A stretch of DNA of 64,000 bases, taken from NCBI RefSeq assembly GCF_027580225.2, contig NC_073353.2, positions 35,570,001 to 35,634,000 of the forward strand, in the 5' to 3' direction. This DNA is from Misgurnus anguillicaudatus (lineage: Eukaryota; Chordata; Actinopteri; Cypriniformes; Cobitidae). The notes beneath the pieces are model-generated. The model was not told the DNA's origin. It worked only from the letters and a program-made list of their open reading frames with translations, and ran no database searches. The position numbers were made by a program, and so were the translations under genes. Shown here one piece after another: positions 23,612 to 35,230 of the stretch; positions within the stretch are counted from its first letter, which is position 1; each line of letters opens with the position of its first letter.

Positions 23612-24649
23612 TTAAAGGGACATTTCACTTTTTTCAAGTTTTAAATAGGAAAAATATCAAAAATCTTTGGTTATTTATTAGCGCGATGCTAATGGTCTAA
23701 TCCGATTCAAAGAATTATGCTAAGCTACACTGAAAGTGGTACCCCCAGACAGTGCCGGCCCGAGAATCTTAGGGGCCCTAAGCAGAATTTGTTTGGGGGC
23801 CCCATCACCAATTTTTTTATTAAAAAATAAAGAAATTACAAACATTTATTAAAAGAACAAAGTTGCACATTATGTAAGGGCTAAAATTAGCATTAGGTAC
23901 AGAAATCAAATGAAATGTATCATAACATTCAAACGCATGTGCGTCTAGAAAGCTTCTTACTTTAGCGCCTTTTTGTGGTTAAATGGTTTAAAATCGCTTG
24001 AAATTTTAACATTTGCAAGCCTTTTAAACATGTGAAATGATAAACTTTCCGTATTAAATTTGCATATTAATCCGCAAATCGCATGCGACCTGAACTGTGG
24101 ATCAACTGCGATCTGTCACACCACTAGCTCATGCTGAACAACTTAAACATACTGTAAATAATCATGCAAACATACCTTTATCTTGCTTTTTTTCTCCTCC
24201 TCTGTCCTTTTCTTCTTTATCTTTTCGGCACTAGAGGGATAAATACTTTTTTGTGACATGGCTTATCATTTATTACAGTTACGCACACTTGCACGAATTG
24301 TCAATGCACGCGAGGTGTCTATATTGCGAATGAGTCTCAAACGCTAGCTACTTGTCTGCAAATCAGATTTTTTTTGTCTTGAATTATTCATTTATACATT
24401 CGTATTCATTCATTCATTCATTCATTTATATTACTTGTTTAAGTTATTTAATTGTAAAAAAAAATGATTGGGGGCCCCCTGGTGGCCACGGGGCCCCAAG
24501 CGGCCGCTTAGTTTGCTTATGCCTCGGGCCGGCCCTGGCCCCAGACCCGGAGATCAGCTGAATGGATTCCAAAACTGTAAAAATCAAATGTTTAACTCTA
24601 GGGAAGCTGGAAATTAACTTTTTTTTTTGAAAAAGTGGAACCCCTTTAA
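23612..24649. mobile_element. TTAA family C element, interrupted copy
   Basis: Bounded by TTAA with termini AAAGGGACATTTCACTTTTT and GTGGAACCCCTTTAA. Words such as GCGATGCTAATGGTCTAATC, ATTATGCTAAGCT and CTCTAGGGAAGCTGG match the element at 59080-59711 in nckap1 intron 5 and the half copy at 42889. The hAT element at 23750-24537 sits inside it. Confidence 0.82.
23750..24537. mobile_element. hAT element nested in 23612-24649
   Basis: Termini CAGTGCCGGCCCGAG and CGGGCCGGCCCTG with subterminal GGGGCCC-rich DNA on both sides. Flanks CCCCCAGA (23742-23749) and GCCCCAGA (24538-24545) match at 7 of 8 bases. The interior includes a (ATTC)n tract near 24400-24427. Non-coding. Confidence 0.87.
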
Positions 24650-25025
24650 ACTCTCTTTATGAACTTAAACTAGGCAAAGTAGTTGGACAGGGCAACTGAT
24701 ATTACAAATTACTTCAAGTTAATTCTGTAATGAAAGCTCAGAGCTTAATGGATCCACATGCAGTAGATTTATTAAACAGAGCAATGTCAGAATCATACAG
24801 ACAATATTCAACAGGTGTAGACAATTATGGCACAGGCAATCCAAACTCAGGAGATCAAGACAAGCAGCAAACTTAGAGATGGTATATTGGAATAACGGCA
24901 GGCAGGATAAGTCAGATAAACAAGCAAGGATCAAAAACAAGCATTAGGCTTATGTACACAGGATAAACGTTTGGTAAGGCTGCGACTCCGAGGCAAACAA
25001 TACTTTGCAAAGACTAGAAAGTCCT
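24650..25025. other. Intergenic DNA with no feature
   Basis: Nothing recognised between the two transposons; the minus frame at 24719-24940 has no family motif. Confidence 0.5.
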
Positions 25026-26542
25026 GGGCTGCGTCCCCCGAAACCTTCTTAGCTCTACGTCGTTCTTGAGTTGTACCTTAAGCTGTACCTTATCGTTAAT
25101 ACGTGTTTCCCGAAACGTTCTTAGTTACGTATCACTTCTGTAAGTGATTCGTTTGGAAGGTTGGTCTGGAGCACTCTTAGCTATACCTTATCCCACTTGA
25201 CTCCGCTAGGGGCCATGACTGTGATAAAAGCTTATGTAGATTGCAGTCTATATAACTAAATATCTGTAAAAAAAAAGTTTAAGTACACTCCGTGTTAAAT
25301 AAGGCATTTTTTTTTATTTAAAGAATAAAATATTCAGATAATTAGACATTATTACACTGATGGTTGTTAGATTTTTAATTATTTTTTTCAAAGGAATATC
25401 AGCTTCGAACTATTATTAGAGGCTTAAGAAACTATTAAAAAAAGAGTTTGGGTGGAGGAGTTGGTGAAACTATGGCAGGCAGCTACACAGCGAATCTTAG
25501 TAGTTCATTTGTGCATTTCAAATCCGTTATATCTTTAGTTTACCAGCTATTTTAGCTGCAATAAAACGAATCAAGTAAAATCGCATGCCACGGGAGCACA
25601 TTCATCACGAAATCATAATTGTTGATTTTCCTAAATATTATTATTGATGTTAATTCGACGTTGCTTAGAAGTTTTTTTATGTTTTCTAACTTTGAGGCAG
25701 CTGCATGTCATATTCTTTAAAAACATTCAAAATAAACTGCTCCACTTGATTACTGCTTGTATAAGGTCAACAAATTTTCCACATTAAAACTAATCAAAGC
25801 TAAAATGTAAAGCAATCATAATATATATTTATATATCATATAATATCTATTTTTATGTTATGTTTAAGGTAAAAACAGACAGGCGCGGCTCCAGAAATGC
25901 GTCCATTAAGCGTTATCCGCATTGTAAACGCGCTGCTTGCGCATCCATTGTCCAAGCACAATAAACGTGTGAATTAATGAACAACTATTTGTTTTTATAT
26001 ATTTTAAGTGTAATGCACAGCCAAGCCAGGTGACTTGCACGACCCACCTTATTCCCCTGTGCAACGCATTTATTGGAAACCCCTAATATAAATTATTCTT
26101 TAAAGTGAAGGCATAATGGATGCATTGGAGCAGTTTATGCATGATACGTTTGGAAATGAATTGCGGGTTTTGCACGGGTTTGATATAAAATAAAAGGTTG
26201 AATTTAGTTGTTTGCAATTTGAAATATTTTTTACAAGATATTCCTAATAAATTTAACTTGAACTATTTCTGAAATGTTTATTTAATTAACAACACCGCTA
26301 TCTCATAACACAGCGAAACCTATTACATAAAGTGAATAATTGATTGTCGAGCAATCGATATCAACCTATTCAGCACCATCGCCGTGGACAGCACCTGGTA
26401 ACGTCGTACGTAAGAAGGAATACCTTAAGAAACCCGCTAAGGTACAGTTCGGGAAGCCTAGAAAAGGTAAACCTGTAGTTAAGGTTTAACTTAAGAGTCT
26501 TCGTAGCGCGCTAAGAGACAACGTTGTCGGGAAACGCAGCCC
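25026..26542. mobile_element. 1.5-kb TIR element
   Basis: Left GGGCTGCGTCCCCCGAAACC and right TGTCGGGAAACGCAGCCC are inverted; subterminal TTAGCTCTACG / CGCGCTAAGAG words continue the symmetry. Repeated CCGAAACGTTCTTAG words lie inside the left end. A fragment near 25600-25640 (ATCATAATTGTTGATTTTCC) resembles the hAT terminus at 18200. Target duplication was not resolved. Confidence 0.65.
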
Positions 26543-27576
26543 TGGTGCTTTATATAGGGTAGATAATGCTAAACATGTGAGAGCTGGAGTGCCAAGGTAT
26601 GTGTGAATTGTAGTTTTAATAGTCCAGGGAAAGAGGTAGGATAGGAGCCGAGATTGTGACAAAATCAACATGGAATGTATTACATTGAACTTCAAATGTT
26701 GAAAATTTTAGCTTAAATTTTAATTTTATTTTAATCATAAGCTGTGTTAATAAAGATGATTGTGACATCTTCCGATAGGCTTTTATTTGCATTATTTGTA
26801 TTCCACTCAGCAAAAAACATTGCATAATTGCATAAGCCATCCCATAATTACCGAGATGTGAATTTTGGCCAGTACCGCTTAGCCCTCATCTGATGTCAAT
26901 TCAAGAGAAGACAAACCTGACCTGGCCTAATGCCCAGAGCTGGCCTGAGGGCAGAACCTTCACTCAGAACCATGAAATCATGAGTAGGTCATTCATTTGA
27001 TAATGTTAACTCAATTTAAAGAGAAAAAGACCTCACACAAAAGACTAGTCAGCATCCTTTTGTACATCCCTGAAAGCCTAAACAACATCATCTACTGTCT
27101 AAGAACACTTATTATTCATTGCAATAAAACAAGTGGATGATGTTTTTCATTTTACACAGTCCAGTTTGTTTCTAAAAATATTGTGCATATTTATTAGGCA
27201 TGAACATGCAAATTGGTCTAATAGAGCTGCCCTGGACAGTCAAAGTCTTTTATTTAACAGCAACAATGTACGTGACCTAGACTTTGGCTTTATATTAAAC
27301 TAAAGTTCCTATTCTTCTGTCATAAGAGTGCAGATCTGTTTTGCATAATTATAATGTCACTTTACACACTGAATACCAAAACTGCATTTCATAAAATGTT
27401 TTTTAAAACTATAAAAGTAAAAAGGTATGTTGGTCAACAATAGGTAACAATTCATTGGATGGTATGGCATTGTGTTAGCAGCACAATATTTCATTGGTTT
27501 GATCCCAGGAAACTTTAAACAATATGTGCACATCCAAAGAATAATTGTGCGCAGGTGCACGATCAACCATAAACAC
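26543..27576. other. Intergenic DNA with no gene recognised
   Basis: No exon or clean repeat termini. Around 27460-27515, TTGGTTTGATCCCAGG resembles a tRNA-type B box, so a decayed SINE is possible. Confidence 0.4.
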
Positions 27577-28879
27577 TTAAAGGATTTCTCCACTTTCTAC
27601 ACAATTTACTCATCCTGATGTACTCCAAAATGTTGATGTCTTTCTTTGTTCATTCGAGAAGAAATTAAGTTTTTTGAGGAAAACATTTCAGGATTTTTCT
27701 GATTTTAATAGAGTTTAAATGCAGTTTAAATTAGCAGTTTCAACACAGCATCAAAGGGCTCTAAATGATCCCAAATGAGGCATAAGGGTCTTATCTAGCA
27801 AAACAATTGTCAAGAAAAATAAAAATGCACTTTTAAACCACAACTTCTTTTCTTGCACCAGCCGTGTGACATGCCAGTGCGACCTCATGTAATTCGTAAT
27901 GATGTCAACTCGAAAGGTCACGCATTACATATATGAACACACATTTGCGGACCATTTTAAACGATAAACGGACACAAAAAAATTAATTTGTTTAATTCCT
28001 CATACAACAACATCGGAACGGTCCTCTTTCTCCACACTTGTAAACACTGGGGCGGTAGTTTCGTATATGTCATGCGTAGGGGTGGGCGATAAACCGGTAG
28101 ACATAATTAACCGGTAGAAATTTGTCAACCGTTAGATTTTGGACTATCGTTTCTATCGAGGTTACGTGCCCACGTAACACGTATTTAAGCACTGCAGTTT
28201 TAAAACAAGTTATTTTAAGCCATTGAAACTGTATGCGTGCGTTCTTTCTGTGTGTCAAGAGCGGGCAAGTCGCGCAACCGCTGCTCTTTCTGTCTGTGAG
28301 GAGCGTGCACGTCGCACGACCGCTGTTCATTAAGCTCGTGAGCATTTTTCCCGCTTTATTGGCCTTAAATAGACATATGCGTCAAAATTCCTGTCTTTGC
28401 AAGCATCCTCATAAACATGACCAGTTAGGTCTTAAGAGAAAGTAAACAGCTAAAAGAACAAGCGCATGTGTAACAGTGGATCCGTATTGCATATCGCCCA
28501 CCCCTAGTCTTGCGTGACCTTTCGGCATGCTAACGCATTGCGTTAGATCACGCTGGCGCGTCACAGGGCTAGTGCAAGACGTGAAGTTGTGGTTTAAAAG
28601 TACATATTTTTATTTTTTTTGCTGAAAACGACAATCGGTTTGCTAGATTAGACCCTTATGCATCGTTTGGGATTGTTGAAACTGCAATTTTAAACTGCAT
28701 TTAAACTGTAAACTGTTGAGGTCCAATAAAGTCTATTAAATTGAGAAAAATCTAGAAAAAAAATTCTTAAAAAAAATTTATTTCTTCTTGACTGAACAAA
28801 GAAAGACATCAACATTTTGGATGACATGGGGGTGAGAAAATTATCTAGATTTTCCTAAGAAAGTGGAGTTATCCTTTAA
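27577..28879. mobile_element. TTAA foldback family B, copy 2, interrupted
   Basis: Bounded by TTAA at 27577-27580 and 28876-28879. Arms share AATGTTGATGTCTTTCTTTG and its complement with copies at 21397 and 30171. It is in opposite sense in the unpaired core: on the minus strand, the complement of 27953-27955 starts MVRKCVFIY. The hAT insertion at 28077-28506 splits it; without it the length is about 870 bp, like copy 1. Confidence 0.85.
28077..28506. mobile_element. hAT element nested in 27577-28879
   Basis: Termini TAGGGGTGGGCGATAAACCG and ATATCGCCCACCCCTA; flanks GTCATGCG (28069-28076) and GTCTTGCG (28507-28514) match at 7 of 8 bases. 430 bp. A tandem pair of GTCRYGCRACCGCTG words lies inside. 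A right-end fragment of a relative (TTTATCGCCCATCCCTA) occurs at 43614-43631. Confidence 0.88.
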
Positions 28880-28904
28880 CTTTATCTTACTCTATACATT
28901 TTTA

Positions 28905-29035
28905 TCAGGCAAACCCAGCCAGCAGTGTGCCAAGTTTTGTTTTATATTTGATCCCAGGAAACACATACTGATAAAAATGTACTGTAAGTCGCTTTGAAAA
29001 AAAGCATCTGCCAAATGCATAAATGTAAATGTAGA
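28905..29035 (+). mobile_element. SINE-like retroposon
   Basis: A tRNA-type B-box-like TTGATCCCAGGAAAC is followed by the shared tail GTAAGTCGCTTTG ... GCATCTGCCAAATGCATAA and ends in repeated AAATGTAAATGTA. The tail is shared with 31705 and 51886 and, in the other sense, with 50210 and 20460. Confidence 0.65.
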
Positions 29036-30170
29036 TGCAATACAGAAAATTACTATAACGTCATTTAATATTTAGGTAATTGTGGAGTATAATAAACCAA
29101 GAATACATGCATCTTTATTTTTTTTTAAGTAATTTGTTTTATTTAGTATAACAACTTGTTAAAATCTGCTATTTTATAAGTTACCTTCAAAACTGCCTTA
29201 GTAGGTCAATAAACATTTTGCGCGCAACTCTGGTGCCCACACGGTAGAATACAATATGTTAACAGTGTTTGCTGGAATAGTGTCTTGTGCCTGCTCCACA
29301 GCAATAACTCTAAAACCGATACCTAGAAGACATTTGGAAACCTTCTTCATTACATCATTACTTCTTCATTTCCGTAAGCAGTGGTTTTTTATATGGCGAG
29401 AGTGAGTCATTACAGCAGGACCTCATACGACTTAATGATAGACTTTAAATATAGATCAGTACATCAATTAACGCAACCACTGCCGTAACTCGACCTCAGC
29501 TGCAGAGGGGAAACTTGTTTTGGCTAGCACATGGCTTCTTACGACCTGAAAACAGTAGTCTGCATAACATAAATGAGAAATCAATGTTATGAAAAGATAA
29601 GGACCGTCGAATACAAAGATCTGGTAGACTGTAGAAGTTACTTGGGGTGAAAGGCTGAAAAAACACTAGAAAATAAATCACCCCGCCAACACTTATGCTA
29701 ATCTAACCACTAACAGCTCTTCAGTATGATTGTGTTATAAAGAAGCTGAATTCATTCCTCTTAATTGCTCTTCATTTGGCTATAAGACAAAATCTTTAAT
29801 TGCTTTCCTCGCAGCCATCCAGCACAGTTGGCAACCACAACAGCGGCGGGGAAATTAGGCCTCCCAATCGACAGAGAGGCATCGTAATGAATTCCACTGG
29901 CTTTGTTCTGCCCACTCAACCCCTTTACATCCAAGAGCCTTGAAATAAAACAGTAAGACTCAAATCATTATAATGCATTCTCTAAAGAAAACAAAACCTC
30001 CAGTGACGCTCTGTCTAATACTGTACGGGGGGTTGCCATGACAAAAACACCGACCGTGACATGTCATTCTTGACAGTCTTGAATATTCATTCGCTTTGCA
30101 GTGCTTTGCATGAGTAGGCCATGTGGCAAATATAGTATGTATGTAAAACCTGTGTCTGAAAGAAGAATAT
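29036..30170. other. Repeat-poor intergenic DNA
   Basis: One of the few stretches in the first 36 kb without transposon termini. 29800-30100 is less AT-rich than its surroundings and has homeodomain-like TAAT words and TGAATATTCAT. It could be a conserved non-coding element, but the sequence alone does not show it. No exon recognised. Confidence 0.4.
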
Positions 30171-31466
30171 TTAAAGGAATAGTCCATTTTCTTAAAAGAA
30201 AAATCCAGATAAGTTACTCACCCACCATGTCATCCAAAATGTTGATGTCTTTCTTTGTTCAGTCGAGAAGAAATTATGTTTTTTGAGGAAAACATTGCAG
30301 GGTTTTTCTCATTTTAATGGACTTTAATGGCCACCAACACTTTTAAAGCACCACTTCTCATCTAGATCTGGTCGTGATGCACCAGGTGACCCCACGCAAT
30401 ATGTCATGACGTCAAGAGGTCACAGAAGACGAACGCAAAACTCCGCCTCTGTTTACAAGTGTATTGAAAGAGGACCGTTCCTACGTTGTTGTATGTCAAC
30501 TGATTTAATGTCTTTGTGTCAGTTTATTGTTTACAATGGTCCGCAAATGTGCGTTTTATATATGTAACACGTGACCTCCCTACGTCACTACGCATTTACG
30601 TTAGGTCGCGCTGGACCGGACCTAGACGAAAAGTTGTGGTTTAAAAGAGCATATTTTTTATTTTTCTTGTCAAAAATGACAATCGTTTCACTAGATAAGA
30701 CCCTTATGCCTCGTTTGGGATTGTTTATAGTCCTTTGAAACTCCGTTGAAAAAACCTGTTACGTGTTGAGTTAAGTCAGTGCTTCTCAAATAGTGGGGCG
30801 GGACCCCCAGGGGGGGCTCGAAGCGACACCAGGGGGGGCGCGCGAGACCCCGGGGAAAATACTTTTTCAGGAAGTGATTTTTAAAGATATTACACCCCAA
30901 TCACGCTGATAAGCCGCTTATGTTTTTAATTATTATTTTTTGATTATATTTAATTTAATTTCTCAGTATCAAATGGTCAAAAAATATTATACTTTAAATA
31001 AGGATTGATTTTTTTATTTCAGGCAAATTGATGCATTTTAAGTCTTTTCTGTTACAGACTAAAACAATGTTAATAAAGTTATTCTTTGTTGTAAGTTGAT
31101 CAATATTTCTTTTTTTGTGTTTTCTTTTTGTGTTTTCTCAATGTTAATAAGGATACAATGTTTTGCAGATCTGTAATTTTATAGACAAATTATACTATTT
31201 ACAGTCGCGGCGGAGAGTTGGGGGGGCGCGAAATGTTTACCTCTTCCTAGGGGGGGCATGCCAGAAAATAATTGAGAAGCACTGAGTTAAGTGTTAATTG
31301 TTGGTGTCTATTAAAGTCCATTAAAATGAGAAAAATCCTGCAATGTTTTCCTCAAAAAACATAATTTCTTCTCGACTGAACAAAGAAAGACATTAACATT
31401 TTGGATGACATGGTGGTGAGTAAATTATCTGGATTTTTCTTTTAAGAAAATGGAATATTCCTTTAA
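30171..31466. mobile_element. TTAA foldback family B, copy 3, interrupted
   Basis: Bounded by TTAA at 30171-30174 and 31463-31466; arms nearly identical to copy 1. The core again contains ATG at 30536 reading MVRKCAFYICNT then stop. The right arm is split by the hAT element 30777-31284. Without that insertion it is about 790 bp, about 100 bp shorter than copy 1 in the left arm. Confidence 0.87.
30777..31284. mobile_element. hAT element nested in 30171-31466
   Basis: Termini CAGTGCTTCTCAAATAGTGG and AATTGAGAAGCACTG; perfect 8-bp flanks AGTTAAGT at 30769-30776 and 31285-31292. Subterminal GGGGGGGC runs on both sides. The terminus resembles the Charlie-type hAT group. Non-coding. Confidence 0.93.
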
Positions 31467-31704
31467 TAAACGAGTAGAGTAGCATCAATGTCCATATCAA
31501 TAATACATTATATTAACTTTCTTTTTGAGATCTTGCATGGTTTGCTTATACATTTTCCACATCGACTGGAAACCATGCCCAGTTGGCCAATTAAAATTAA
31601 ATGTTTCCCTTTTGATTGTTCCAAAATCTAAACATACCTTGTCAACATAATAAATTAACAAGCCACAAGAGACATTACTGTACATTCACCATGGCGAAGG
31701 AGTA

Positions 31705-31855
31705 TTCTTAACAGAACCTGTCACCATTATGATGTGCTTATGTAGCAGCATCATGTGTTTTATCCTGGTTTGAATCCAGGGACATACATACTGATAAAAA
31801 AATTATACACTGTAATGCACTGTGATGAAGATGTCTGCCTAATGCATAGTTCTAG
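31705..31855 (+). mobile_element. SINE-like retroposon
   Basis: TATGTAGCAGCATC followed by GGTTTGAATCCAGGGAC fits tRNA-type A and B boxes. It is followed by ACATACTGATAAAAA and a degenerate tail (GATGTCTGCCTAATGCATA) shared with the SINE-like repeat at 28905. Confidence 0.65.
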
Positions 31856-31898
31856 TTTTAGTTAGTTTATATGTAAATTTAAATGTAATGTAGTAGAT

Positions 31899-32196
31899 CA
31901 GTGGTTCTCAAACTTTTTCAGCGTGTGGCCCCCCCTTGTATACGGTGCATTCCTTCGCGGCCCCCCTGAAGAAAATTTATGACAAAAAAAACAGTTCTAA
32001 AATGTAACATTTTAATTAAACAAAACATTAAATTATACAAAGCAGTGCTGTTGGTTTGTAGCCTTATTTTTTTTTTTTAGGTTTAATTACACAGAATTGA
32101 TGATAAATTAATGTATTTTATAAAATGTTGTTATACTGGGGACCCCCTGGCACCATCTCGCGGCCCCCCTGGGGGCCCCCAGTTTGAGAACCACTG
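31899..32196. mobile_element. Short hAT (Charlie-type) element, 298 bp
   Basis: Termini CAGTGGTTCTCAAACTTTTT and CAGTTTGAGAACCACTG; perfect flanks TAGTAGAT at 31891-31898 and 32197-32204. Subterminal GCGGCCCCCC mirrored. The terminus is the one known for Charlie/MER5-type hAT elements across vertebrates. Confidence 0.94.
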
Positions 32197-32204
32197 TAGT
32201 AGAT

Positions 32205-33094
32205 TATTGCTTTTACAGAAACAATATGATCAAAGACACTAGGGATGCATAACGATTAATCGCGATTAATCTATAGCAGAATGTGTGTGAACTGTGTATA
32301 ATAATTATGTATATATGAATATGCACACATGCATGTATAATTTTTGAATTGAATTTTTTTCCCCTTGTGATGTCAGAAGGGGATAACACCACCCCCTTAA
32401 ACTGCACAAAGTGGCAAATTTAACATGCTATAATAAATTGTCTGTGGGGTCTTTTGAGCTAAAACTTCTCTAGGGACACAAAAGATTTATTTGACATCTT
32501 AAAAAATTCTTGTGAAAGGTTTAAAAGTAACATTAGTATTACTTTCCATGAAAAGTAACTAAGTAATGCAATTAGTTACTTTTTTGGAGAGTAACTTCAT
32601 ATTTGCATAACTTTCCCCAACACTGGTACTGGAAAGGCTATACTTTCACCTGATCCCTATGTTCTGAACCGTCTCCGTGGGTGTGCATGTTTGTGGGCAG
32701 GGCTATGGACAGATGGGCGTGTCTAAAATAGGGCGTGCTTTTCTCATAAATATTATTAAACTTTCAAATAATTAACAATTGAGTTACATTTGAGTATGCT
32801 GAATATTACCGAGCCCCTAAAATGACATTGGAGTAAAAAAATCTAAAGTTTAGTTTCATGTGCTTACGTGAAACCTTCATGTGCAGAATTTTTTTTAAAG
32901 TTTAGTTTCGCGTGCTCATACGATAGTTTCACATGCGCACGCGAAACTAAACTTTATTTAATTTTTGCTCCATGTCCCCTTAGGGGCTCTGTACTGTATT
33001 GTGTGAAGTTTTTGTTTAATTCAATTAATTTAGCCCATTTCAAAATTACTAACTATCGAAAATGAAACTTAGTATGCTAGTATCTACTTCAGCT
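32205..33094. other. Intergenic DNA with transposon fragments
   Basis: 32243-32275 (TAGGGATGCATAACGATTAA, then TCGCGATTAATC) is a left hAT-like terminus with no clear partner. 32358-32400 (CCCCTTGTGATGTCAGAAGG) is the inverted mate of 35085-35110. Around 32855-32955 an inverted set of AAGTTTAGTTTC / GAAACTAAACTT words occurs. No exon. Confidence 0.5.
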
Positions 33095-33345
33095 TCACAC
33101 CCAGCTAAACGTTAGTTTTTGGTTCTCAAAACATTCTCCTAACGTTAGTTTTTGGTTCCCATAGCGTTATTTTCCAAAGCTTGTTTTTGGTTAGCTAGGA
33201 AAGTTTTCTTTACAGAACACTATTTTTAGGTTAGTTTAACGTTATTTTATGATTGCAAAAAAATAACAGCACTCCCAGAACGTTATTATTTGGTTCCCAA
33301 AAAAATGAACAAAACAGGGGAACGTTCTGTGTTTGCTGGGGCATT
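33095..33345. repeat. AACGTT-rich repeat with internal copies
   Basis: Degenerate copies of AACGTTAGTTTTTGGTTCCC and, inverted, GGGAACGTTCTG occur several times. Outer words CCCAGCTAAACG and GTTTGCTGGGG suggest a TIR element built of short internal repeats. Confidence 0.6.
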
Positions 33346-33775
33346 CTCTATAGTAAACTATATAGTCAAGTGTGGTACTGTTAAATTTTATAGCAATTAC
33401 TACATTTAGGCTAATATACAGGATTCTGTAGTAACAAATTCTGTAGAAACTGTAGCATTATATTTACTATTGTAAAGTAAAAGTTCACAAAAACTAAAAA
33501 AAGAAAGTAAAAACTAAAGTGCCCCCTCATTATTTTTACGTGGGACACTACCAAACCAAGTTTTGGAGACACTGGCACAATTGTATGTATGTAACACAAT
33601 ATGACTTATTTTATGTTGACCTTGGGTAAAGTTTTAAATTTATTAAATGTGGCAGATAATAAAGAAGCGAAATGGTTAGTATGTTAATATTTGTATTATT
33701 ACACTGATCTCATATAGCCTACTATATAAACATTATAAAAAATGATATTTTGCAGATGGAAGTAAGCTATGATCA
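33346..33775. other. Intergenic DNA with no feature
   Basis: AT-rich; no repeat terminus or exon recognised. Confidence 0.5.
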
Positions 33776-34250
33776 GAAGTCTGACATAATTTTACCCGCA
33801 TTGAAAGTTATTCTGGAGCTGCGCTCAAAAACCATTAAACTTTCCCTCGCCCGAGAGTGTGTTGAAAACAGCAACAAAACTATCATCACTTGCCTTCGTC
33901 CGTGATGACAGACGCCCTCTGAACTTCCCGGCTGACCTTCTGAACTGCATTTTTAATGACCTGGGTTTGGCTTTCGACCGGGTCCGAGTTCAATCTGCAG
34001 TCTGCGGACTCTATGGGCTTCACGGTCACAACGTGCACAATGTTTCTCCTGGAGAACGTAGATGAGAGCGTGCCCATGTGGAAATGTAAATCCCAGGGAA
34101 TGTATCAACAACATGGGGTTTCCTGTTTTCCAGATGAATCATCCCGTTGCCCCATAATATCCCAGTTTGGGCAGTCCTGCCCAGCGCCATCGACTGATGT
34201 GCGGACCCTATTCAAGCGTCTAAGGTGTTATTTAAATATCTAACACAGAT
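33776..34250. other. GC-richer island with open frames, unidentified
   Basis: Composition is clearly less AT-rich than its neighbours. Open frames occur in several phases: plus 33859-34065 (68 codons), plus 33956-34243 (95 codons) and minus 33886-34077 (63 codons). The plus frame ends LFKRLR next to AAGGTGTTA, which could be a donor. I recognise no domain. It could be an old exon, a processed fragment or a repeat. It ends just before the palindromic repeat at 34288. Confidence 0.3.
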
Positions 34251-34287
34251 GGCGCTGTAACATTTCAAATATTATTACTAGAGTTTA

Positions 34288-34538
34288 TGGCCGTTAAACG
34301 AAAGGCTGGATCCTCCGAAGGTCGCATATGCAGGCTGCATACGTCATCACGCCTGGTGTATTTCAGTTAACTGAGCATTACATTCGCAAGTCATAAGCAT
34401 ATTACAACAATTTAAGATTAATTAAGTATAATAGTAATCTTTATAATTGTTAATATGTTGAAATAAGACCGTCTTTATGACGTATGCAGCCTACAATGCG
34501 ACCTCGGAAGGATGCAGCCTTGAATTAAAAAACGGCCT
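34288..34538. repeat. Palindromic repeat, mate of 1957-2157
   Basis: Outer words GGCCGTTAAACGAAAGGCTG and GCAGCCTTGAATTAAAAAACG are inverted, as are GCAGGCTGCATACGTCATCA and TGACGTATGCAGCC. The interior matches the 1957 copy in opposite sense. Probably a short non-autonomous DNA element. Confidence 0.7.
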
Positions 34539-34826
34539 ATGTGTAAATTAGGGTCCTGGATTTAATGTTTATGGGACAAATGTTATTTGCACACTGAATA
34601 AATCCATTAAAAGCACACACATATTACCGAACATATCATTTGTACAGTAATAAGGCAGACATGCAAGGTATGGTCTTATATTATTTATTAATAGCCATTT
34701 CACGCATTCATACATACAAATCAAAGAGGTCTACAAATCTATTACAAGACATTTTAAGAAAAAGCTGATTTTTAGTATGTTTGTTTTTGTTACAATTAAA
34801 AGCAATTTCCATATGCATTTTAGTTC

Positions 34827-35230
34827 TTAAAGAGGACATTTCACAATACTTTTTTAAAAATATAAAATAAATCTTGTTTCCAGAGTACGTATGTGTATGT
34901 ATGTGCGTATAAGTTTTAGCTCAAAATACCCCACAGATAATTTATTTTAGCTTGTTAAAATTGCCGCTTTGTAGGTGTGAGCAAAAATGTGACGTTTTGG
35001 GTGTGTCCTTTAAAATGCAAATGAGCTGATCTCTGCACTTAATGGCAGTGTCGTGGTTGGATAGTGCAGATTAAGGGGCGATATTATCCCCTTCTGACAT
35101 CACAAGGGGAGCCCAATTCCAATGACCTATTTTTTCACATGCTTGCAGAGAATGGTTTACCATCAATTTCCATAAGCATGTTTAACAAAGAATTGGTTTC
35201 AAAACAACACAATTAAAAATAAATTTAGAA
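34827..35230. mobile_element. TTAA-type repeat, left part only
   Basis: Starts TTAAAGAGGACATTTCACAA and runs through CCCCACAGATAATTTATTTT and CCCCTTCTGACATCACAAGG to TGCTTGCAGAGAATGGTTTA. Parts recur inverted at 32340-32450. The right terminus with its TTAA is not seen, so the end is approximate. Confidence 0.6.
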
